Under the pieces are notes generated by a model that worked only from the letters and a program-made list of their open reading frames with translations, did no database searches and had not been told where the DNA came from. A DNA stretch of 18,946 bases from CAZAJS01 sp964485635 (GTDB lineage Bacteria; Pseudomonadota; Gammaproteobacteria; Francisellales; Francisellaceae): assembly GCA_964485635.1 (NCBI GenBank), contig CAZAJS010000017.1, positions 1-18,946 on the forward strand, written 5' to 3'. This document shows positions 14,131 to 18,946 of this stretch, piece by piece. Every line of letters begins with the position of its first letter. Positions within the stretch are counted from its first letter, which is position 1. A program made the translations under genes and the position numbers.

Positions 14131-15291
14131 TTATAAATTTGCGGCCTGAGCTAGTTTATCGGCTTGGTCTGTTTTTTCCCATGGGAATTGTTCATTCTCA
14201 CGGCCAAAATGGCCATAAGTTGCGGTTTTTTGATAAATAGGGCGTAATAAGTCTAAGGTTAAAATAATCGCATGAGGGCGCAAATCAAAATGTTGATCAA
14301 TTAAAGTCACAATTTGGTCTTCAGGGATTTTTCCTGTGCCAAATGTATTGACCATAATTGACGTTGGTTGGTCATAGCCAATTGCATAAGAAATTTGCAC
14401 CTCACATCGATCAGCCAACTTAGCGGCAACAATGTTTTTAGCGATATACCGAGCCATGTAAGCTGCCGAACGGTCTACTTTAGAGGGGTCCTTTCCTGAA
14501 AATGCACCACCACCATGATGTGCCGCTCCACCATAAGTATCGACAATAATTTTGCGCCCTGTCAAGCCACAATCACCGACAGGACCGCCAATGGTAAAGC
14601 TGCCAGATGGGTTGATTAGAAATTTTGTTTTCTCAGATAACCATTTTTTTGGAATGACATGATCAATCAATTCTTCTTTAATTGCATGCTCGAGTGTTTC
14701 CTGGTCAATATCAGCAGCATGTTGCGTTGATAAAACAATGGTATCCACATATTGCGGTTGATTGTCAATATAGCGAAGTGTGACCTGACTTTTAGCATCC
14801 GGCCCTAACCAAGGCAGGGCTTTGCTTTTGCGTAAAAACGCATGACGCTCCATCAAACGATGCGCATAATAAATGGCCGCTGGCATATAAGTCGGTGTTT
14901 CATTAGTTGCATAGCCAAACATGATCCCTTGGTCGCCGGCTCCTTGTGCCATCGGGTCGGCTTTATCAACCCCTTGGGCAATCTCGTGCGACTGTTTTCC
15001 AATGGCATTTAAAACGGAACAAGTATTGCCATCAAATCCAAGCTGACTAGAATTGTAACCAATGCGCAAAATCACATCTCGGGCAATTTGCTCCATATCA
15101 ACCCAAGCATTTGTTGAAATTTCCCCGGCGATTAATACCATGCCTGTTTTGACAAGAGTTTCACAAGCAACACGGGCATGAATATCTTCTTTGAGAATAG
15201 CATCAAGAATGGCATCTGAAATTTGATCGGCAATTTTATCGGGGTGTCCTTCAGAAACAGATTCAGAAGTGAATAAAAAATCATTATTCAT
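14131..15291 (-). CDS. metK: S-adenosylmethionine synthetase
   Basis: MetK makes S-adenosylmethionine from methionine and ATP, the methyl donor used among others by TrmD in this window. The 386-aa product (E. coli 384) has the ATP-binding motif GHPDK at 15-19, GAGDQG at 117-122 and the glycine-rich loop GGGAFSGKDPSKVDRSAAY. The C-terminal domain is complete. The ribosome binding site is weak: AAGGG lies about 11 bases before the ATG. The leader is only about 50 nt from the predicted promoter and shows no SAM-riboswitch fold. No MetJ box (tandem AGACGTCT) is visible. Upstream on the same strand is the response regulator gene, with a weak terminator in between. Confidence 0.97.
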   Translation of the reverse strand: MNNDFLFTSESVSEGHPDKIADQISDAILDAILKEDIHARVACETLVKTGMVLIAGEISTNAWVDMEQIARDVILRIGYNSSQLGFDGNTCSVLNAIGKQSHEIAQGVDKADPMAQGAGDQGIMFGYATNETPTYMPAAIYYAHRLMERHAFLRKSKALPWLGPDAKSQVTLRYIDNQPQYVDTIVLSTQHAADIDQETLEHAIKEELIDHVIPKKWLSEKTKFLINPSGSFTIGGPVGDCGLTGRKIIVDTYGGAAHHGGGAFSGKDPSKVDRSAAYMARYIAKNIVAAKLADRCEVQISYAIGYDQPTSIMVNTFGTGKIPEDQIVTLIDQHFDLRPHAIILTLDLLRPIYQKTATYGHFGRENEQFPWEKTDQADKLAQAANL

Positions 15292-15340
15292 GATAGGCAG
15301 GCCCTTACAGTTGAATTTTTAAGAAAGGTGAAGCGAGTGT

Positions 15341-15376
15341 ATGAATAATTTTAAAAAATATTCATTGAATATACAA
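15341..15376 (-). promoter_or_regulatory. metK promoter with overlapping TGAATA half-sites
   Basis: On the minus strand TTGTAT (15376-15371) and TAAAAT (15353-15348) are spaced by exactly 17 bp. Within and beside them, on the plus strand, three related 7-mers lie in alternating orientation: ATGAATA (15341-15347), TATTCAT (15359-15365) and TGAATAT (15366-15372). The last two form the perfect palindrome ATATTCA-T-TGAATAT (15358-15372) over the -35 side of the spacer. Operator function is inference. Confidence 0.5.
15353..15372 (-). terminator. possible weak terminator of the response regulator gene
   Basis: Read on the minus strand, ATATTC and GAATAT form a 6-bp stem with a 3-nt loop, followed by five further T residues (15357-15353), 10 to 30 bases past the regulator stop codon. 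The stem is AT-rich and so weak. The same bases form the metK palindrome, so one element may serve both purposes. Confidence 0.35.
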
Positions 15377-15381
15377 GTCTT

Positions 15382-16170
15382 TTAGCGGCGGTTGCTTTTG
15401 AGTTCATACCCATCATAGTGATAAGTTAAGTAGGCATCAAGCATATAACCAATGCCACGAACTGATTTGATTGGAGGATAATGATCTGAATTTTGGACTA
15501 ATTTATTTTTCAAGCGATGAATATGAATATTCACGTCACGGGCAATATCCGGTTTATGGTCAAGGTTTAGGGCTTCAGCTAAAGTTTGGCGGGTGACCTT
15601 TTGATAAGGATTTCTTAAAAAAAGTTTTAAAAGTCGATTTTCTTTTTCCGTTAAATAAACTTCTTTTTCATTAATAAAAAAACGTCCCTTTTTTGGTTGG
15701 TAATGCCAACAGCCAAACTCAATATCCTGATGTCGATCTATATCGATTTCATTGGCATAGATAATTTTAGGGTCATGCGAGATGTCATTGAATGGTTGGC
15801 GTAACCGCGCGATAATACGTGCCATGACTACTTTTAAGGGGCTTGGCCATACAATATAATCATCAGCTCCAGCCTCAAAGCATAAAACAATATCGGTGGG
15901 GTCTTGATGCCGACTGACAAAAACAATCGGTAAATCTGGGTGATGAAAGCGAAGTTGCTTGGCCAGCTGGATCCCATAAATATCATCTAAAATAATATCA
16001 AGTAGAACCACATCACAAGTCGGTTCTGAAACGAGTTGTGACAAAGCATCTTGGCTATTATTGACATAAGTCACATCAAAATGATGATGGACTAGTAAAT
16101 CTTCTAGTTCGGTTTTCAAACTCATATCGGGGCTGATAATATAAGCGGAATAGTTATTACGTGACGGCAT
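15382..16170 (-). CDS. OmpR-family response regulator with degenerate receiver domain
   Basis: The 262-aa protein has an N-terminal CheY-like receiver (about 8-125) and a C-terminal OmpR-type winged helix (about 165-250). The winged helix is shown by YLTEKENRLLKLFLRNP, a recognition-helix region DVNIHIHRLKNKL and KSVRGIGYML. The putative phospho-acceptor Asp58 (VVLLDII) is present. However, the acidic pair after the first strand is Ser13-Pro14, the usual Thr/Ser after strand 4 is Ser86, and the invariant Lys of the KP motif is Trp108 (DDYIVWPS). Normal Mg2+-dependent phosphorylation is therefore unlikely. No histidine kinase gene is adjacent. A GGTGA ribosome binding site precedes the ATG. 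It is divergent from rpsP, and a large inverted repeat lies 30-60 bp upstream of its start, suggesting autoregulation. Its targets are unknown. Confidence 0.85.
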   Translation of the reverse strand: MPSRNNYSAYIISPDMSLKTELEDLLVHHHFDVTYVNNSQDALSQLVSEPTCDVVLLDIILDDIYGIQLAKQLRFHHPDLPIVFVSRHQDPTDIVLCFEAGADDYIVWPSPLKVVMARIIARLRQPFNDISHDPKIIYANEIDIDRHQDIEFGCWHYQPKKGRFFINEKEVYLTEKENRLLKLFLRNPYQKVTRQTLAEALNLDHKPDIARDVNIHIHRLKNKLVQNSDHYPPIKSVRGIGYMLDAYLTYHYDGYELKSNRR

Positions 16171-16199
16171 AAAATCACCATATTGATTGATTGATATTA

Positions 16200-16229
16200 T
16201 GTTTATTACGCCTGCCTGCGTGATAAACA
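16200..16229. promoter_or_regulatory. 12-bp inverted repeat upstream of the response regulator gene
   Basis: TGTTTATTACGC (16200-16211) and GCGTGATAAACA (16218-16229) match in 11 of 12 positions as an inverted repeat with a 6-bp spacer, CTGCCT. Centre-to-start distance for the regulator gene is about 45 bp. No T run follows on either strand, so this is more likely an operator than a terminator. The rest of the 294-bp gap holds the two rpsP promoters and AT-rich sequence. Confidence 0.5.
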
Positions 16230-16326
16230 GCCATTTAATTAATTTTATTATAAGGCATTGTGCATAATTTATAAAGCAACATCAAGTTAAAAATACCATT
16301 TTTCTTGGTAAAATATGTTTTATTTG

Positions 16327-16335
16327 TGTTAAAAT
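16327..16335 (+). promoter_or_regulatory. upstream extended -10 promoter for the rpsP operon
   Basis: TGTTAAAAT is an extended -10 element. A TTGGTA hexamer (16305-16310) stands 19 bp upstream, a rather long spacing; it also forms the right arm of a TACCA/TGGTA inverted repeat (16294-16310). This is likely a secondary promoter. Confidence 0.35.
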
Positions 16336-16381
16336 AGTGCCACATTGAGACAAAGACAGCGATAAAAGCGTTAAAGCAATA

Positions 16382-16410
16382 TTGCATTGTATCAAAATTT
16401 TGTTTATAAT
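16382..16410 (+). promoter_or_regulatory. main sigma-70 promoter of rpsP-rimM-trmD-rplS
   Basis: TTGCAT (16382-16387) and a perfect TATAAT (16405-16410) are spaced by exactly 17 bp. The predicted start near 16417 leaves a leader of about 48 nt. A 10-bp palindrome, GCAATATTGC (16376-16385), overlaps the -35. This is the best sigma-70 promoter match in the window, in keeping with a ribosomal protein operon. Confidence 0.75.
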
Positions 16411-16464
16411 CGTGATTTAGTCTTTTGTGCAGTAATAAGTTAATTAAAATTTGGAGAAGAAAAA

Positions 16465-16722
16465 ATGGTTGTAATCCGTATGCAACGTGCTGGTGCGAAA
16501 AAGCGCCCTTTTTATCATTTAGTGGTCACTGATAGCCGTAATCCACGTGATGGCCGTTTTATTGAGCGAGTTGGTTTTCTCAATCCTGTTGCTCGTGGTC
16601 AAGAAATCAAGCAAAAAATTGAACTAGAGCGCATTGAGCACTGGCTATCAAAAGGGGCAAAAATGTCACAACGTGTTAGCTCACTTGTAAAAGAAGCGCG
16701 TAAAGAACATCAGGCTGCATAA
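16465..16722 (+). CDS. rpsP: 30S ribosomal protein bS16 (S16)
   Basis: bS16 is a primary assembly protein of the small ribosomal subunit. The 85-aa product (E. coli 82) shows the typical N-terminus MVVIRMQRAGAKKRPFYHLVV. The conserved RDGRFIERVGFLNP follows, then ERIEHWLSKGAKMSQRV. GGAG (16453-16456) lies eight bases before the ATG. It is first in the operon rpsP-rimM-trmD-rplS, 20 bp before rimM. The ffh gene that often precedes rpsP in gammaproteobacteria is not here; the divergent response regulator takes that position. Confidence 0.97.
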   Translation: MVVIRMQRAGAKKRPFYHLVVTDSRNPRDGRFIERVGFLNPVARGQEIKQKIELERIEHWLSKGAKMSQRVSSLVKEARKEHQAA

Positions 16723-16742
16723 TTACAAAGGTTGCAACATTG

Positions 16743-17255
16743 ATGGCTGAATCTGAACAGTATGTGCCAATTGCCAAAATTGGCGCCCCTTATGGTGTAA
16801 TAGGTGAGCAAAATTTAATTTTGTTGGCAACATCAATGGCTGATGCACTAAGCTATGGTCAGTGGTTTTTGCTTCAAGATGGCCAATGGCAGCTGCTTGA
16901 AGGGGAAAAAGTATTCCAGAAAGGGCAAAAATTTTTGATTCAGCTACCTTTTGTCAATGATCGACAGCAAGCGAAAGACTATACGCATTGTTTGCTTGGT
17001 GTGCCTCGTGATGTTTTACCTGATTTGCCTGAGGATGAATATTACTGGTCCGATTTGATTGGGTTATCTGTTGTGAATCTGCAAGGCGAGTCATTTGGTA
17101 CAGTCATTGATTTGCTTGAAACAGGTGCGAATCAAGTTTTATGCTGTGACAATAATCAACAAGAGGCGTTAATTCCTTTTGTTAAGCAGCATGTAGTCCG
17201 TGTTGATTTCGTTAATCAGACCATTCTTGTCGATTGGTCAGGGATTGATTCGTGA
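16743..17255 (+). CDS. rimM: ribosome maturation factor RimM
   Basis: RimM helps assemble the 30S subunit head, binding uS19 during 16S rRNA processing. The 170-aa product (E. coli 182) has an N-terminal RimM beta-barrel starting VPIAKIGAPYGVIGE. It is joined through LPEDEYYWSDLIGLSV (about 96-111) to a C-terminal PRC-barrel containing GTVIDLLETGANQVL and ALIPFV. The first in-frame start is a TTG at 16740; I prefer the ATG at 16743, ten bases after AAAGG. Spacing to trmD is ten bases. The order rpsP-rimM-trmD-rplS is conserved in bacteria and supports the call. Confidence 0.95.
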   Translation: MAESEQYVPIAKIGAPYGVIGEQNLILLATSMADALSYGQWFLLQDGQWQLLEGEKVFQKGQKFLIQLPFVNDRQQAKDYTHCLLGVPRDVLPDLPEDEYYWSDLIGLSVVNLQGESFGTVIDLLETGANQVLCCDNNQQEALIPFVKQHVVRVDFVNQTILVDWSGIDS

Positions 17256-17265
17256 GTGGTCAATC

Positions 17266-17970
17266 ATGCAGTTGAGTGTCATTTCTTTATTTCCAGAAAT
17301 GTTTTCAGCATTCAAAGACCAAGGTGTGATTCGCCGAGCTTTTGATCGACATCAGGTTAAGCTTGATGTGATTAATCCAAGAAGCTATACGCAGGATGCC
17401 CATCAAACGGTTGATGACCGGCCCTTTGGTGGTGGTCCTGGCATGGTGATGTGTTATGAACCATTAGCAAAAGCGATTGAATCGGCAAAAATGACTTTAG
17501 GTAGTCAAGCAAAAGTGGTATACTTATCACCGCAAGGTAAGCCATTAGTGCAATCAGATGTAGTATCATTTGCACAACAGCAAACACCACTGATTTTGCT
17601 TTGTGGTCGTTATGAAGGGATTGATCAACGCGTCATTGAGACCTATGTGGATGTTGAAATCTCGGTTGGTGATTATGTGCTAACCGGTGGAGAGTTGCCA
17701 GCAATGGTGATGATGGATGCCATTATTCGGTTATTGCCGGGGGTGTTAAATCACGCTGATTCAGCAGCACAAGAGTCATTTAGTGATCAAATGTTGCTCG
17801 ATTGCCCTCATTATACACGACCAGCGCAATTGCCAAATGGTCAAAAAGTTCCTGACGTGCTACGCTCAGGTGACCACAAAAAAATCGCCGCATGGCGACA
17901 AGCCCAGCGAGCCAAAAAGACGTACCAGCGTCGAAGTTCGTTGTTAACATGCCAATGCCAGAGATATTAG
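17266..17970 (+). CDS. trmD: tRNA (guanine-N1)-methyltransferase
   Basis: TrmD methylates G37 next to the anticodon of several tRNAs using S-adenosylmethionine, preventing +1 frameshifting. The trefoil-knot cofactor site is intact: YLSPQG (86-91), LCGRYEGID (112-120) and SVGDYVLTGGELPAM (133-147). The flexible region SAAQESF has Glu170 where E. coli TrmD has catalytic Asp169. LLDCPHYTRP follows. The product is 234 aa against 255 in E. coli because the C-terminus stops soon after KKTYQRR. A reading from 17200 would overlap rimM by 56 bp; the ATG at 17266 gives the standard start MQLSVISLFPEMF, so I use it, although its ribosome binding site is weak and coupling to rimM is likely. Confidence 0.95.
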   Translation: MQLSVISLFPEMFSAFKDQGVIRRAFDRHQVKLDVINPRSYTQDAHQTVDDRPFGGGPGMVMCYEPLAKAIESAKMTLGSQAKVVYLSPQGKPLVQSDVVSFAQQQTPLILLCGRYEGIDQRVIETYVDVEISVGDYVLTGGELPAMVMMDAIIRLLPGVLNHADSAAQESFSDQMLLDCPHYTRPAQLPNGQKVPDVLRSGDHKKIAAWRQAQRAKKTYQRRSSLLTCQCQRY

Positions 17971-18027
17971 AATAAAGGCTTTTGCCAACGAAAACACTCA
18001 GGTAAGCATCAAAAAGGAGAGTCAATT

Positions 18028-18375
18028 ATGAAAAATCAATTTTTAGAAATGGTCGAAAACGACCAGTTGAGAACAGACCTGCCAACTCTTTATCCGGGAG
18101 ATACGGTCACTGTTAATGTACGAATTAAAGAAGGTAGTAAAGAGCGTGTTCAGCCGTTTCGCGGATTTGTCATGCGGATTCGTGACCGGGGTCTAAACTC
18201 AGCATTTACAGTCCGTCGTTTGTCAGGATCTGATGGTGTTGAGCGGACATTCCAATTGCACAGCCCACTAATTGAAAGTATTGAAGTGATGAAACGAGGC
18301 AAAGTTCGTCGTGCGAAACTTTACTACATGCGTGGTCGTACTGGTAAAGCAGCACGTATTAAAGAGCGTGTATAA
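18028..18375 (+). CDS. rplS: 50S ribosomal protein bL19 (L19)
   Basis: bL19 lies at the subunit interface and forms an intersubunit bridge. The 115-aa product has exactly the E. coli length. Family landmarks are LPTLYPGDTVTVNVRIKEG (18-36), RVQPFRGFVMRIRDRGLNSAFTVR and the basic C-terminus RRAKLYYMRGRTGKAARIKER. AAAAAGGAGAG ends about seven bases before the ATG, a strong site. It closes the operon 57 bp after trmD. No strong terminator follows, so transcription may run into xerD. Confidence 0.97.
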   Translation: MKNQFLEMVENDQLRTDLPTLYPGDTVTVNVRIKEGSKERVQPFRGFVMRIRDRGLNSAFTVRRLSGSDGVERTFQLHSPLIESIEVMKRGKVRRAKLYYMRGRTGKAARIKERV

Positions 18376-18388
18376 TTTTGTTACTCTT

Positions 18389-18432
18389 TTGAATCAGCAG
18401 CACTTAGCTTGCTTGATTCGTTCTTGATTCAA
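18389..18432 (+). repeat. repeats in the rplS-xerD gap able to form alternative hairpins
   Basis: CTTGATTC occurs twice in direct orientation (18412-18419 and 18423-18430). TTGAATCA (18389-18396) can pair with TGATTCAA (18425-18432) over 8 bp, or its GAATCA part with the first copy over 6 bp, extended by GCA/TGC after a bulge. The second pairing partner ends on the A of the proposed xerD start codon. The structures are read from sequence; function is inferred. Confidence 0.35.
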
Positions 18433-18946
18433 TGCAAATGATTGATGAATTTCTCGATGATATTTGGCTCAGCCAAGGATTAAGCCAAAATACTTTAGCG
18501 GCTTATCGTCAAGACTTATTATCCTGTGTACGTTATTTTAATAATGTTCGTCTTGAAGCTTTGCAACCACCAGATTTGAAGCATTATTTAATTTATCGAT
18601 ATGAACAGAAATACTCTGAACGATCAAACGCGCGTTTGATATCAACCTTACGTAAATTTTATCAATGGCTATATCAGACCGGCAAAATTGCTTATGATCC
18701 AACAAGTGAGTTAATAATGCCCAAACTCGGGCATTATTTACCTGAAACCGTCAGTGAATCACAAGTCGATGCATTATTAAAGGCTCCTGATTTGTCCAGC
18801 TTAATTGGTCAACGTGATAAGGCGATGCTAGAAGTGTTATATGCTACAGGATTGCGAGTCAGTGAATTGGTTAACCTTGAATTAAAGCAATGTGACTTAA
18901 CCCAAGGGGTTGTGCGAATTTTTGGAAAAGGGGACAAAGAGCGATT
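18432..18946 (+). CDS. xerD: site-specific tyrosine recombinase XerD, N-terminal part (partial)
   Basis: XerD acts with XerC at dif to resolve chromosome dimers at division. The 171 complete codons seen cover the N-terminal SAM-like DNA-binding domain (SQGLSQNTLAAYRQDL, residues 14-29) and the start of the catalytic domain. RDKAMLEVLYATGLRVSELV (128-147) contains catalytic Arg142, and GKGDKER contains Lys166, matching the second catalytic residue. The similarity favours XerD over XerC, as does the location after rplS, seen in other gammaproteobacteria. The reading frame is open to the window end, so the remaining catalytic residues cannot be checked. Two in-frame ATGs (18432 and 18438) lack a clear ribosome binding site; I use the first. 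Confidence 0.93.
   Translation, partial: MQMIDEFLDDIWLSQGLSQNTLAAYRQDLLSCVRYFNNVRLEALQPPDLKHYLIYRYEQKYSERSNARLISTLRKFYQWLYQTGKIAYDPTSELIMPKLGHYLPETVSESQVDALLKAPDLSSLIGQRDKAMLEVLYATGLRVSELVNLELKQCDLTQGVVRIFGKGDKER

Noticed and set aside
15292..15341. Possible SAM riboswitch in front of metK
   Set aside because: The leader is only about 50 nt and shows no multi-helix fold; only a small GGC/GCC pairing is visible.
16183..16195. TTGATTGATTGAT tetranucleotide repeat in the response regulator leader, as a phase-variation tract
   Set aside because: Only three copies, too few for strong slippage, and common by chance in AT-rich sequence.
17930..17975. Frameshift at the trmD C-terminus
   Set aside because: A shifted frame reads a short peptide to a TAA a few bases later, but the in-frame ending is similar in length and conserved residues remain in frame up to KKTYQRR, so no frameshift is needed.

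Overview
The window is an AT-rich, gene-dense stretch of chromosome from a gammaproteobacterium. The evidence is the paired stringent starvation genes sspA-sspB next to rplM-rpsI, the block rpsP-rimM-trmD-rplS-xerD, and protein lengths close to those of E. coli (Ppa 176 aa, GuaB 487 aa, TrxB 319 aa, MetK 386 aa). I cannot name the genus from sequence alone. Nearly every base lies in a housekeeping gene or a short regulatory gap. I see no tRNA, rRNA, CRISPR array, insertion sequence, phage gene or plasmid gene.

Layout, left to right. The 5' end of a TauE/SafE-family exporter gene leaves the window on the minus strand. Divergent from it are ppa (pyrophosphatase), pepA (leucyl aminopeptidase) and guaB (IMP dehydrogenase) on the plus strand. 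Convergent to guaB are two minus-strand units: rplM-rpsI, ending in a clear terminator, and sspA-sspB, whose likely promoter overlaps that terminator. An NAD-dependent formate dehydrogenase gene follows on the plus strand, with an operator-like dyad at its promoter and its own terminator. Next is a minus-strand operon: rhodanese, ispF and a HemY-like FAD oxidoreductase, tightly coupled. The plus-strand run trxB, deaD, argS ends in a strong terminator. On the minus strand come metK and an OmpR-type response regulator with a degenerate receiver domain. Divergent from the regulator is rpsP-rimM-trmD-rplS, followed by xerD, which runs off the right edge.

Functionally the window covers translation (uS9, uL13, bS16, bL19, RimM, TrmD, ArgS, DeaD), nucleotide and one-carbon metabolism (GuaB, MetK, formate dehydrogenase), pyrophosphate clearance, isoprenoid synthesis (IspF), thiol redox (TrxB, rhodanese), proteolysis (PepA, SspB) and chromosome dimer resolution (XerD). 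The less ordinary features are the probable pseudo-receiver regulator with a 12-bp inverted repeat upstream, the short yeast-like formate dehydrogenase with a dyad at its start site, the rhodanese-ispF-FAD oxidase operon, and several perfect inverted repeats at the guaB, metK and rplM promoters or leaders. I did not find a convincing new multi-gene system.
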